64,000 nt of DNA from JBGSMF01 sp964651475 (lineage in GTDB: Bacteria > Chloroflexota > Anaerolineae > Fen-1058): NCBI GenBank assembly GCA_964651475.1, contig CAZYXV010000003.1:124001-188000 (forward strand), given 5' to 3'. The first letter of the stretch is position 1, and every line of letters starts with the position of its first letter. Below are positions 38,342-46,792 of the stretch, piece by piece. The notes under the pieces are model-generated. The model was not told where the DNA came from. It saw only the letters and a list, made by a program, of their open reading frames with translations, and searched no databases. Both the position numbers and the translations under genes were made by a program.

Positions 38342-38590
38342 CTATTCCTTCCTGGCCTGCCCCATGGCCGTGCTAATGCCCAGCCCGGCAAACTGGGCGT
38401 AATCCGCATCCCCATGGCTGTTCCTGGACCGCGCGGATAAATTCAACATCCGCTTGCTTCAACCTCTGGTAAACCGTCTCGATATCATCCGTTTCAAAAT
38501 ATAATTCTCCATTGTGTGCTTTCTTAGCAACCGGGTATTGCGCCGCGTCGCACTCCAGATTCTCCTTTCCAGTTATTCTCCGGAAGAAGG
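38342..38590 (-). pseudogene. Remnants of a glyoxalase/VOC-type gene
   Basis: Between about 38590 and 38410 one minus-strand frame reads ENLECDAAQYPVAKKAHNGELYFETDDIETVYQRLKQADVEFI and QEQPWG, in two pieces, typical of the C-terminal half of vicinal-oxygen-chelate (glyoxalase-like) proteins. A shift of frame then leads to GDADYAQFAGLGISTAMGQARKE and a TAG at 38342-38344, which looks more like the end of another family (possibly HAD). No intact start exists. Degraded, perhaps chimeric, remains with the original terminator still in place. Confidence 0.5.
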
Positions 38591-38695
38591 ATTATTGTAC
38601 CACACTATCTCACCTCTATCATTTGATCCCACCCTCCACAGTCCTCATTATGTACTCTGGCAACAACAGTGATATAATCAAGCCAACGGCCAGCA

Positions 38696-38770
38696 AAAAC
38701 ACTCTTGTTGCAAAGAACACGCAGAGGAACACCAAGGGAGAAAGAAACTCTTAATCTCTGTGGTCTGTAT
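38696..38770. repeat. Dispersed repeat fragment
   Basis: Purine-rich stretch with AACACGCAGAGGAACACCAAGG and TCTCTGTGGTCTG, of the same CACAAAGG type as 14095-14159. It separates the remnant gene from the cytochrome gene. Confidence 0.4.
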
Positions 38771-38788
38771 TAGCGGGAGGGAAGATAT

Positions 38789-40069
38789 ATGAGCTTGCCA
38801 CAACATCCTGATCAGCCGCGCAGTTGGGTATACGCTCTGCGCGTTCTCATTCTTGGCCTGGTGGCGACGCTGGTCACACTGGGCCTGGCCATGATCATTG
38901 CCGTTGTAGGGCGTCCTGCCTCCGGCACCGAGAACCAGCCCATAGACGCGCTGGCAAACAGCACTGATTCATGTGTTACCTGTCACCGGAGCATCACGCC
39001 GGGCATTGTCCAGCAATACAGTCACAGCACCATGGCAGCGGCCGAGGTGGCGTGTCAAGATTGCCACGAGGTCAAGGCCGATTATCCGGGCGCGGTGGAA
39101 CACGAAGGCACTTTTGTGCTCAATAGCCCGAGCACGGCAATGTGCCAGCATTGCCACGCCACCGAGGTCACCCAGTATTACCAAAGCCGCCACAGCCTGC
39201 CATCCTACGTGGCGATGAAAGGAACCGGCGATCTGACGCCCAACCTCGTGGCAATGTACCAGGCCATCCCAGAAGGCAGCTTTGCCCCCGACAAAGCGCG
39301 CAACGCGCTGTACGCGCTCGAAGGGCCAGACGTGACCTACTTTGCGTGCGAAACCTGCCACAACGTCGGCAAGCCCCAACCCGATGGCTCGGTGGGCCAG
39401 TGCCACAAGTGCCATCTGCGGCATGAGTTTAGCCTCGAACAGGCGCGCAAGCCCGAAACCTGCAACGCCTGTCACATCGGCCCCGACCATCCCCAATGGG
39501 AAATTTACCAGGAATCGCCGCACGGCATCGCCTATGCCACGGGCGGCGAGCGATGGAACTGGGAAGCCGAAGCGGGCACGTTGTCAGTACAAGATTTTCC
39601 GGCGCCCACCTGCGCCAACTGTCACATTGGCGGCTTTGGGGCCAGCGGCACAACGCACGACGTAGGGGATCGCCTGACATGGTATCTGTTTGCGCCCATC
39701 AGCCAGCGGCGTCCTGATTGGGAAGATAACCAGGTACGCATGCAAAACGCGTGCCGCGAATGTCACAACGCCAACTTTATCCAGGCCTTTTACGAAAAGG
39801 CCGGCAAGGCCACCGAAGCGGTGAACGCCTGGGTGAAGCAAAGCGACGACATGGTGGCGCCTTTGAAAGAACAGGGGCTACTGACCAGCGAGCCATTTGA
39901 CGAGCCGATTGATTTTACATACTTTGAGCTGTGGCATCACTGGGGTCGCACAGCCAAGTTCGGCGCGTGGATGCAAGGGCCAGATTACACCCAGTGGCAC
40001 GGCGCGTACGAGGTGCTGAGCGACCTGGCTGAATTGCGCGAGCTAACTGAAGAGAAACTGAAGAAATGA
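38789..40069 (+). CDS. Octaheme c-type cytochrome, HAO-like
   Basis: A 426-residue protein with one N-terminal membrane anchor (about 17-41) and exactly eight CxxCH haem sites: CVTCH, CQDCH, CQHCH, CETCH, CHKCH, CNACH, CANCH and CRECH. The C-terminal segment FELWHHWGRTAKFGAWMQGPDYTQWHGAYE closely resembles that of hydroxylamine oxidoreductase-family octahaem cytochromes. A Tyr in GPDYTQWHG may correspond to the cross-linking Tyr of oxidising HAO; only an alignment can decide. It would act outside the membrane in nitrogen-compound or other multi-electron redox chemistry. It overlaps the next gene by four bases. Confidence 0.85.
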   Translation: MSLPQHPDQPRSWVYALRVLILGLVATLVTLGLAMIIAVVGRPASGTENQPIDALANSTDSCVTCHRSITPGIVQQYSHSTMAAAEVACQDCHEVKADYPGAVEHEGTFVLNSPSTAMCQHCHATEVTQYYQSRHSLPSYVAMKGTGDLTPNLVAMYQAIPEGSFAPDKARNALYALEGPDVTYFACETCHNVGKPQPDGSVGQCHKCHLRHEFSLEQARKPETCNACHIGPDHPQWEIYQESPHGIAYATGGERWNWEAEAGTLSVQDFPAPTCANCHIGGFGASGTTHDVGDRLTWYLFAPISQRRPDWEDNQVRMQNACRECHNANFIQAFYEKAGKATEAVNAWVKQSDDMVAPLKEQGLLTSEPFDEPIDFTYFELWHHWGRTAKFGAWMQGPDYTQWHGAYEVLSDLAELRELTEEKLKK

Positions 40070-40983
40070 GAACCGACAATAATCTGTATTACCTGGCGAC
40101 TGTTTTCCCGCCAATCCGGCGCCTCCGCTTGCCGTTCTCACGGGATCAGTTAATGATGTTAATGATCGCCACGAACGAGCTTTTCTTGGGCTTTGACACT
40201 TATCTGGCGCACAGCATCAGCGGCACGATTCGGCCTAACGAATGGATCCCCATCGTCTTTGGCTCTGTGTCCGGCGTCATTCTGCTGCTGGCGGGCCTCA
40301 TTGCCCTGAAACGCCGCGAGCTGGCAACGGTCATTGCCACACTGACGTTGATGGCTAGCATTGCAGTCGGGCTGTTGGGCGCTTATTTTCATTGGGTGAG
40401 AGCCATCTTGCCCGCCGCGCCTGCCGGCCAGCAGGTGAGCGTGAACTTGCTGGTATGGGCGCCGCCGATCCTGGCGCCGCTCACCTTTGCGCTGGTGGGC
40501 GTGCTGGGTATCAGCGCCGTGTGGATTGAGGACCCGCCCAACAGCGGCGCGCTGCTGCTGGGCGGCCAACGCCTGCGTTTGCCGTACAGCAAAACTCGCG
40601 CCTACTTTTTCCTGGTCGGCCTGGGCGTTCTGGCCACTGTCCTCAGCAGCGTGCTGGATCACGGGCGCGTTTACTTTGAAAATCCGTGGCTGTGGGTGCC
40701 AACCGTTGCGGGCATTTTTGGCACGGTGGTCGTCATTGCCCTGGGGGTCATCGAGCAGCCCACGCGCGCCGACCTGATAGCTTATGTCGGCACAATGGCG
40801 CTGTTGATTGTGGTAGGCCTCGTGGGCACAGTGCTGCACGTGCAAGCCGACCTGGTTGGTCAAAATGCCATTGTCGTCGAGCGCTTTATTCGCGGGGCGC
40901 CTTTTCTGGCGCCCATGCTGTTTGCGGATATGGCCGCATTCGGGCTGATCGTTCTGCTTGATCCACGTGAACAAAGCAACTAA
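40066..40983 (+). CDS. Polytopic membrane partner of the octaheme cytochrome
   Basis: A 305-residue membrane protein with about eight hydrophobic helices. Its start overlaps the cytochrome stop (ATGA), showing translational coupling. Histidines lie in or near helices (YLAHSISG, YFHWVRAI, LDHGRVYF, VLHVQADL), so haem b or quinone binding is conceivable, but no known motif of NrfD, NapC or cytochrome b is clear. It probably passes electrons between the quinone pool and the octahaem protein. The family is not recognised. Confidence 0.7.
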   Translation: MRTDNNLYYLATVFPPIRRLRLPFSRDQLMMLMIATNELFLGFDTYLAHSISGTIRPNEWIPIVFGSVSGVILLLAGLIALKRRELATVIATLTLMASIAVGLLGAYFHWVRAILPAAPAGQQVSVNLLVWAPPILAPLTFALVGVLGISAVWIEDPPNSGALLLGGQRLRLPYSKTRAYFFLVGLGVLATVLSSVLDHGRVYFENPWLWVPTVAGIFGTVVVIALGVIEQPTRADLIAYVGTMALLIVVGLVGTVLHVQADLVGQNAIVVERFIRGAPFLAPMLFADMAAFGLIVLLDPREQSN

Positions 40984-41081
40984 CGCTAGAGTATTAGTCC
41001 CCCTCCTAATGCGCGCCTGCGACCGGGGGTTGCCGCTGATTCTGATTCGCCGGGTGGAAGCAAATCTCGAGGAGGCTGACA

Positions 41082-41744
41082 ATGAGTGAACAAACCAAAC
41101 TCACCCGCCGCCGCTTTTTGCTTGGGGCTGGAGGAGTGCTTGGCGCAAGCGCGTTGGCCTGCAGTGGCCTGGGCGTCCTGGCTACACGCGCGCCCGATAT
41201 TCCCTATGTTGAAACCCTACTAGAAGGAGCTATGCCAATGAACAAGATTCTAGTCGCCTATGCAACCCGTGCCGGGTCAACCGGCGAGGTCGCCGAAGCA
41301 ATCAGTCAAACGTTGAGCGCGAGCGGCGCGACTGTAGATGTGCGCCCCCTCAAAAAAGCAAGCGACCCCAAAAGCTATAACGCCGTGGTAGTGGGAAGCG
41401 CGATTCGGATGGGGCAATGGCTGCCCGAGGCCGTTCAATTTGTGAAAACCCATCAGGCCGCCCTGAGCACTATCCCCACGGCCTATTTCCTGGTCAGCGG
41501 TTTTTTGCGCGAGGACACGATCGAGATGCGGGACCAGGTGCGGGCTTTTCTCGACCCCGTGCGCCAAATCCTCGAACCGAAAAGCATTGGCTTGTTTGCG
41601 GGCAAGATGGACTACAGCAAGCTCTCGTGGCTCGACCGCACGATTGCCAAGGCAGTCAAATCCGTCGAAGGCGACTGGCGAAACTGGGATGCGATTCGCG
41701 CGTGGGCAAAAGAATTGTACCCGACGTTTGGCCTGGCAGGTTAG
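41082..41744 (+). CDS. Flavodoxin-domain protein (HemG-like) with Tat signal
   Basis: A 220-residue protein. Residues 7-35 form a twin-arginine signal (TRRRFLLGAGGVLGASALAC), possibly ending at a lipobox-like Cys27. Residues 53-215 are a flavodoxin domain: ILVAYATRAGSTGEVAEAI binds FMN phosphate, and GDWRNWDAIRAWA at the end is typical of menaquinone-dependent protoporphyrinogen oxidase HemG. Export of such a domain is unusual. A strong ribosome site inside the gene could also give a cytoplasmic form from Met53. It lies 98 bases after the membrane partner of the cytochrome. AGGAGG precedes the first ATG. Confidence 0.8.
   Translation: MSEQTKLTRRRFLLGAGGVLGASALACSGLGVLATRAPDIPYVETLLEGAMPMNKILVAYATRAGSTGEVAEAISQTLSASGATVDVRPLKKASDPKSYNAVVVGSAIRMGQWLPEAVQFVKTHQAALSTIPTAYFLVSGFLREDTIEMRDQVRAFLDPVRQILEPKSIGLFAGKMDYSKLSWLDRTIAKAVKSVEGDWRNWDAIRAWAKELYPTFGLAG
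41222..41240 (+). promoter_or_regulatory. Internal ribosome site and start in the flavodoxin gene
   Basis: AGAAGGAG (41222-41229) lies eight bases before an in-frame ATG at 41238, exactly at the border between Tat signal and flavodoxin domain (MNKILVAYATRAG). A cytoplasmic form is predicted. Confidence 0.5.
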
Positions 41745-41762
41745 GCGCAAACCGGCGAAAAG

Positions 41763-42632
41763 GTGAAAACTGTGCAAACCCCCTCTTCTCTCAAGTGGCT
41801 CGTCCCTTTGATCTTTGTGTTGGCATTGTTCGCCGCCGGAGCAGGACTCTGGCCCGGCGATGGACAACCCTACCCACTGACCAGTTTTCGAGGCGAGCAA
41901 GTGACCATCAACGCGCGCGGCCTGTACTATTGGGATACCGTCAGTTTGGCGACCCAGGCGCAAGCCAACGACTTTGTCACTCTGGTGCTGGGACTGCCGC
42001 TGCTGGCTATCTCGTTCTGGCTGACCATGCGCGGCTCTTTGCGCGGGCGCTTGCTGCTGACCGGCACGCTGGGCTTTTTTCTGTACACCTACATGTCCAT
42101 GTGCTTTGGTGCAGCCTACAACAAATTCTTTCTGGTATATGTGGCGCTCTTTAGCCTGAGCCTGTTCGCCTTCGCCCAGGGGCTAATGTCTTTCGACTTG
42201 AGTACGCTCCCACGGCACTTTTCCGGGCGCCTGCCGCGCCGCGCTTTTGCCGCTTTGCTTTTCTTTTCCGGCGCGTTTCTGCTGCTGGCCTGGCTGGGGC
42301 GTATTGCCCCAACGCTATTGCAGAATCAGATGCCGCCGCTGGAGAACACTACCAGCTTGACCATTCAGGCAATGGATCTGGGCATGATTGTCCCTCTTTG
42401 CATCCTGTCTGGCATTCTTCTGCTGCGCCAGACGGCCTGGGGCTATCTGCTGACCTCCGTTGCGATGATGAAATTCCTGACGATGGGTATAGCGGTCAGC
42501 GCGATGGGTATCAATATGGTTCGCGCTGGCGTGGCAAGCAGCCCGGTGGAACTGGTTGTATTTCCCACCATCACGCTAGTCAACCTGGTTTTGACGGTGG
42601 TGCTGCTCAGGAACATTGACCGTCGGCAGTAA
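41763..42632 (+). CDS. Polytopic membrane protein of unknown function
   Basis: A 289-residue protein with about seven to eight predicted helices. An outer region follows helix 1 (PYPLTSFRGEQVTINARGLYYWDTVSLATQAQAND). A conserved-looking FFLYTYMSMCFGAAYNKFFLVYVALFSLSLFAF stretch is seen mid-protein. It resembles conserved membrane proteins without known function. Start is GTG at 41763; another GTG nine bases later is possible. It follows the flavodoxin gene closely and ends in a terminator-like repeat, so it is probably the last member of the redox cluster. Confidence 0.65.
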   Translation: MKTVQTPSSLKWLVPLIFVLALFAAGAGLWPGDGQPYPLTSFRGEQVTINARGLYYWDTVSLATQAQANDFVTLVLGLPLLAISFWLTMRGSLRGRLLLTGTLGFFLYTYMSMCFGAAYNKFFLVYVALFSLSLFAFAQGLMSFDLSTLPRHFSGRLPRRAFAALLFFSGAFLLLAWLGRIAPTLLQNQMPPLENTTSLTIQAMDLGMIVPLCILSGILLLRQTAWGYLLTSVAMMKFLTMGIAVSAMGINMVRAGVASSPVELVVFPTITLVNLVLTVVLLRNIDRRQ

Positions 42633-42652
42633 AATTTACCGGCATCTCGCGA

Positions 42653-42713
42653 AAGAGCGCCCTGGTGCGGCCAGAACACCAAGCAGTGTTTTCACGCCCG
42701 CCAGGGCGCTCTT
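42653..42713 (+). terminator. Terminator-like inverted repeat after the redox cluster
   Basis: AAGAGCGCCCTGG and its exact complement (13 pairs) enclose a 35-base loop; a weak T-containing stretch follows. It closes the four-gene cluster. The rest of 42633-42929 holds only the promoter listed next. Confidence 0.5.
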
Positions 42714-42872
42714 ACATTAACCATTCCTCTCCCACCCCACGACTACTATTTGCCCTCTCTTTTGAGTATCAGTAGAGATCAGTGTACCAGCCTGGAAATT
42801 CATTTCCAGGCGCAGCGCGTTGCGCCGCGCCCGGAACAAGTTGTTGCCATAATAATCAAGCTCCAACCGAAC

Positions 42873-42902
42873 TTTACACCGTCAAGTTGTGTATAGTATA
42901 GT
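42873..42902 (+). promoter_or_regulatory. Candidate promoter of the ECF sigma gene
   Basis: TTTACA, an 18-base spacer and TATAGT, with the GTG start of the sigma gene 27 bases further on. An ECF-type self-promoter overlapping it (GAACTT at 42870) is also possible. Confidence 0.4.
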
Positions 42903-42929
42903 GTATGGAGAAAACTACAGGAGCAAAGA

Positions 42930-43484
42930 GTGCAATTCATCAACCGCGCGCAGGCAGGTGACCAGGAAGCGTTTGCCATCCTGTTCGAACAATACAAAAA
43001 CCTGGTCTACAAAACAGCCTATCTCATGCTTGGCAACAAAGACGAAGCCGAAGACGCGCTTCAAGAAGTTTTCGTGCTGGTGCACAGGTCGCTGGCCGGG
43101 TTTGATCCACACAAAGGCGCTTTCAGCACCTGGCTGCACCGCATCACCTTCAATTACTGTTTGAACCAGCATCGCAAACGGCGCGCGCTGGCGCTGCCGC
43201 TGGAGGAAATCGCTTTTGTAGTTACAGGTGAATCTCAGGATGAGCAAGTAGCCGAAAAGCAAGCCATCGAACAGGCCATCTGGAAATTAAGCGAGCGGCA
43301 AAAAGCCGTCGTGATCCTGCGTTATTACTGGGGACTTTCTTACGCAGAAATCTCTACCATTCTAGATATCCCATTGGGAACCGTCAAGTCCCGGCTCGAT
43401 CTCGCGATCAAGACCTTGCGCAAGACGCTTGGGGAACAACCAGCCCGCTCCGGCTCTGCGCCAGAAGTGGAGATGTGCAAATGA
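42930..43484 (+). CDS. ECF RNA polymerase sigma factor
   Basis: A 184-residue sigma-70 family factor with regions 2 and 4 only. Region 2 has FEQYKNLVYKTAYLMLGNKDEAEDALQEVFVLVHRSL and STWLHRITFNYCLNQHRKRR; region 4 has LSERQKAVVILRYYWGLSYAEISTILDIPLGTVKSRL. Start is GTG at 42930, eight bases after AGGAG. It overlaps the anti-sigma gene by four bases, the classic pairing in which the anti-sigma holds it at the membrane until a signal arrives. The regulon is unknown. Confidence 0.93.
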   Translation: MQFINRAQAGDQEAFAILFEQYKNLVYKTAYLMLGNKDEAEDALQEVFVLVHRSLAGFDPHKGAFSTWLHRITFNYCLNQHRKRRALALPLEEIAFVVTGESQDEQVAEKQAIEQAIWKLSERQKAVVILRYYWGLSYAEISTILDIPLGTVKSRLDLAIKTLRKTLGEQPARSGSAPEVEMCK

Positions 43485-45028
43485 ACTGCGAACAAGTGCA
43501 AGCGATTTTGGTCTCGTACCTCAATAACGAGACGACTCCTTCCGAACGGGCGTTGATCCAGGCTCACCTATCTGGCTGTCCCGCTTGTCAGGCGGAAGTG
43601 TCCTTGCTATCCAGCATGCAAGGACAGATCAGCTCGGTGCTGCAGCGCCGGGTTGCCAACACGATCCCTGCGCAGGACGCGTGGGGACGATTAGAAGCAA
43701 GGCTGACCGAGGCCGCGCAACCTTCGTCGGCCCAATCTGAAACGTGGCTGTCACGCCTGGCGCCGGGTGTGAGCCGCATATCAACTCAACTTTTAGGAGG
43801 CATAACCATGCATAAAAAACTAGCTCTATCTGCCTTCGTGGCAGTCTTGATCGTCTCGACGGTTGCTATCTTTATGGCAAAAACGGTGACGCCAGTTTCG
43901 GCCCAAGAAATCTTGGATCACGCCTATGCCGCCCAGACCGCGAGCACCCTGGTCCAGGGCATTCAGCACCTCCGCGTCGAAACGTACCAGAATATCCGGG
44001 CCTTGCCGGAAGGCCAGGGCGTGCGCACGATTATGGACAACTATTACGACTTTCAGACCGGCAACGTGCGGCTGGTGATTACGGACACCCAGACCGGCAA
44101 GATACTCGACGCCTTTTCCTACGACGGCGTGTACCTCTACAGCCAGCACGAGGAAAACCTGTCCGCCGATTCACAGTTGACCGTCTATCGCACTCCACAG
44201 AGACGCGACCAGGTAGCGGACCAGCACGCCCATAGCAGTGATCTGGAAGAAAATTTCAAGCAAATGTTTGAACAGCTACGCAACGATCCCAATGTAGAAC
44301 TGGTGGGGCAAGAAAGCAGGCCGGGCGGCCGCACGGTCTATGTCTTGCGCACGCGCCAGCCGGCCAAAGTCCTCGTCGCAGGCCAACACGTCGTAGAAAA
44401 CGACTTACCCATTGGCGCCTTGACAATGGCGTTCGATACCAAGACATATAAACTGCTCGAAAGCCAGATGACGATTGAAAAGGATGGACAGGAGATATTG
44501 GTCAATTCCTATCACGTGCTGGTGGACGAAATTCTGCCCGCCGACAGCGCGATCCCCTGGCATTTGTGCGACCTGGAAGGCATTACGATTGTGGATGACC
44601 CCAACCGTGCGCATGGCGACCTGTTGCCCGAGGTCATTTCGGAACAAGACCTGGCCGCAAAGACTCAATCCGGCTACCTGCTCAAGGCCATCCCGGACGG
44701 ATTTGCGTTGGAAATCAGCGCCCCGCCGCGGCAAGCTGCCGGCGAGCCATACATCTACATCGCATCCTATCGCAGCCAAGCGAATGACTATTTTGTCATC
44801 CAGGATGATGGCGCGGTACCCACCAAACTGTTGGACGAAACCGACGCGACGTACACCACGGCCAGCGGTCTGACGCTCCATTTCATAAGAGAGGGGGACA
44901 GCCCCTCAGGCAAGCAGTTCAGCTCGGCCATTGTCGAGGCTCCCGGCGGCAAGCTCTTTTGGATCAACAGCACCCTGCCGCGCGAGACCGTACTGGCATG
45001 GGCCGAGGAGCTAACCCTGGTAAAGTAG
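43481..45028 (+). CDS. Zinc-finger anti-sigma factor with large outer sensor domain
   Basis: A 515-residue protein. Residues 1-45 are an anti-sigma zinc finger (AHLSGCPACQAEV, H-x3-C-x2-C). A membrane helix at about 112-132 (KLALSAFVAVLIVSTVAIFM) leads to a 380-residue outer domain that includes RseB/LolA-like stretches (DNYYDFQTGNVRLVITDTQTGKILDAFSYDGVYLYSQ) binding lipid or protein ligands in relatives. ATG at 43481 overlaps the sigma stop; GGAG lies eight bases upstream. A perfect AGGAGG inside the gene precedes Met110, so a form without the zinc finger may also be made. A terminator follows. Confidence 0.85.
   Translation: MNCEQVQAILVSYLNNETTPSERALIQAHLSGCPACQAEVSLLSSMQGQISSVLQRRVANTIPAQDAWGRLEARLTEAAQPSSAQSETWLSRLAPGVSRISTQLLGGITMHKKLALSAFVAVLIVSTVAIFMAKTVTPVSAQEILDHAYAAQTASTLVQGIQHLRVETYQNIRALPEGQGVRTIMDNYYDFQTGNVRLVITDTQTGKILDAFSYDGVYLYSQHEENLSADSQLTVYRTPQRRDQVADQHAHSSDLEENFKQMFEQLRNDPNVELVGQESRPGGRTVYVLRTRQPAKVLVAGQHVVENDLPIGALTMAFDTKTYKLLESQMTIEKDGQEILVNSYHVLVDEILPADSAIPWHLCDLEGITIVDDPNRAHGDLLPEVISEQDLAAKTQSGYLLKAIPDGFALEISAPPRQAAGEPYIYIASYRSQANDYFVIQDDGAVPTKLLDETDATYTTASGLTLHFIREGDSPSGKQFSSAIVEAPGGKLFWINSTLPRETVLAWAEELTLVK
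43795..43810 (+). promoter_or_regulatory. Internal ribosome site in the anti-sigma gene
   Basis: AGGAGG (43795-43800), seven bases, then an in-frame ATG at 43808 (Met110), just before the membrane helix. It would yield a membrane-anchored sensor domain lacking the sigma-binding part. Confidence 0.5.
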
Positions 45029-45040
45029 ATTACAAAACAG

Positions 45041-45082
45041 AATAGGCGGTCCCGCAAGAAATCGCAGGACCGCCTATTTTTC
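45041..45082 (+). terminator. Rho-independent terminator of the sigma/anti-sigma operon
   Basis: AATAGGCGGTCC and its exact complement form a 12-pair stem, followed by TTTT, 13 bases after the anti-sigma stop. Confidence 0.8.
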
Positions 45083-45088
45083 ACTATG

Positions 45089-45238
45089 CGTTTGATGTGA
45101 AATGGAGCTACTTGCCCTGATTTGTCATTGCGAGCCGCCTGGAGGGCGGCGAAGCAATCCCATTGCTACGGTTAAGGAGATTGCTTCGGCGCTTCGCGCC
45201 TCGCAATGACAAGGTAGAAACTTATTTCACATCAAACG
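45089..45238. repeat. 150-bp nested inverted-repeat element
   Basis: An outer pair CGTTTGATGTGAAAT/complement (45089-45103, 45224-45238) encloses an inner pair TTGTCATTGCGAG/complement (45122-45134, 45200-45212), the widely dispersed GTCATTGCGAG type. It is a non-autonomous MITE-like element. The spacer to the MFS gene holds no other feature. Confidence 0.7.
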
Positions 45239-45319
45239 TACTATTGCAAATCTTTGTATTTCAGTTCGCCAGCAGCCTGCCTGGCGGCAGACAGATTGAA
45301 CTGCGGGCGAAACAAAATA

Positions 45320-46573
45320 CTAAGTCGCTGAGCCGCCTGCAGGCTGTGGAGCGCGTCGTTTGACCTGGCGATTCAACAAAGCAAATCCCCCGGCCGCCAC
45401 AGAGCCAACCAGGCCCGCCGCGTACCACACCAGGCGCGGGTCCGCATTGTCCATAATCAGCCCGGCCAACAAGGGACCAATCGCCGTCGGGATGATCCAA
45501 CTGAATCCAAAAACAGCCATGTACCTTCCCCGCATGTCTTCGGGCGACATTTGCGCCACCAACGCCTGAGACACCGGGATGGCGACCATCTCGCCGATGG
45601 TGATAATGACCATCGCGATCAGAAAATAAGAATAAGACGAGGTCCAGCCGTACATGCTAAAGCCAAAAGCATACAACGCGCAGCCCGCCGCCATCAAGAC
45701 CAGCGGCCGGCAGCCTTTGAGGCGGCGCGTGACGTAAAACTGGAACAATACCACCATCGCCGCGTTCAAGCTGAGAATGTATCCAAAGCCGCGTTCGGGG
45801 ACGCCGTGAACGTCTCGTAAATAAACCGAGAGAGTTGTGTTCATCTGCATGTACACAATGACCATGAGCATGCAGGTAAAGATAAAGACCATGTAGGTGG
45901 CATCGCGCATCACTGTAACGTATCCGCGCAGCGTTCGAAAAATGCCGTTCCCGTGTTTCTCCGGTGCCGCAACGCGCGGCCTGGTTTCGCGCATGGCAAA
46001 GTAGATAATGCTGGCGGTGATAAGGCTGGTGACGGCGTCGCAGATAAACAACAGCAAATAAGATTGGGACGCCAGCAAACCGCCAATAGCCGGGCCGATG
46101 GCGACGGCGAGATTGGCCACCACGCGCAAAATGCCAAAGCCCTGCGCGCGCTGATCCTCCGCGAGGAGGTCGGCCACCATCGCCTGCTGCGCCGGACCTC
46201 CCATATCCGCCAACATGCCCACCACCAGCGCCGTGACAAAGAAAAGGTCGAGCGAGTCCACCACGCCCATGACCAGGCTGGCAGTAGCGCTGGCTACCAA
46301 TCCAAAGATGACCATCACCTTGCGGCCCAGTTGATCCGCCAACGCGCCGCCCAACCCGCTCCCTATCACACTCGAAATCGAAAAGAAGCCGAAAAGCACT
46401 CCCACCGTCGTCATGCCCACGCCAAACTTGCGCGTGATGTAAAGCGTAAAGAAGGGAAACAACAACGCCCCGCCCAACCGATCAATGAATGCGCCCAAGA
46501 TCAGCGTCCAAAACTGCGGGGGATATTCGTCATAGATATTTCGGATGCGCGCCAGTCGCCTGGAAAAGTTCAT
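45320..46573 (-). CDS. MFS transporter, DHA1-like
   Basis: A 417-residue transporter with 12 predicted helices. GGALADQLGRKVMVIFG is a good motif A, and DEYPPQFWTLILGAFIDRLGGALLFPFFTLYIT is a start common to multidrug exporters of this type. Substrate unknown. ATG at 46573 is chosen with GGTGAGG directly upstream; the 26-residue upstream extension lacks a ribosome site. It is divergent from the FadR-like gene, with about 220 bases between them. Confidence 0.82.
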   Translation of the reverse strand: MNFSRRLARIRNIYDEYPPQFWTLILGAFIDRLGGALLFPFFTLYITRKFGVGMTTVGVLFGFFSISSVIGSGLGGALADQLGRKVMVIFGLVASATASLVMGVVDSLDLFFVTALVVGMLADMGGPAQQAMVADLLAEDQRAQGFGILRVVANLAVAIGPAIGGLLASQSYLLLFICDAVTSLITASIIYFAMRETRPRVAAPEKHGNGIFRTLRGYVTVMRDATYMVFIFTCMLMVIVYMQMNTTLSVYLRDVHGVPERGFGYILSLNAAMVVLFQFYVTRRLKGCRPLVLMAAGCALYAFGFSMYGWTSSYSYFLIAMVIITIGEMVAIPVSQALVAQMSPEDMRGRYMAVFGFSWIIPTAIGPLLAGLIMDNADPRLVWYAAGLVGSVAAGGFALLNRQVKRRAPQPAGGSAT

Positions 46574-46792
46574 GGCCTCACCGCTTTCTGCAAATTCACG
46601 TGGAAATTGTTGGTGAGCCAACAGAATAGCGCGTCCGCTCTTTTTTGTCAAGTTAAAAGACCGATGCGGGCGCTGCGTGAAACGTCACCCAGCCAACACT
46701 TACCCCCACCCGACTTGACAATCGGGACAAAGCGAGTACACTTGACTGGTCAGACCACTTACCAGATGGAGCAAAATCACGAGGAGGCTCGC

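Noticed and set aside
45953..46792. Long N-terminal extension of the FadR-like regulator
   Set aside because: Antisense to the MFS gene; GAGGAGG before ATG 46793 and the FadR alignment define the start.
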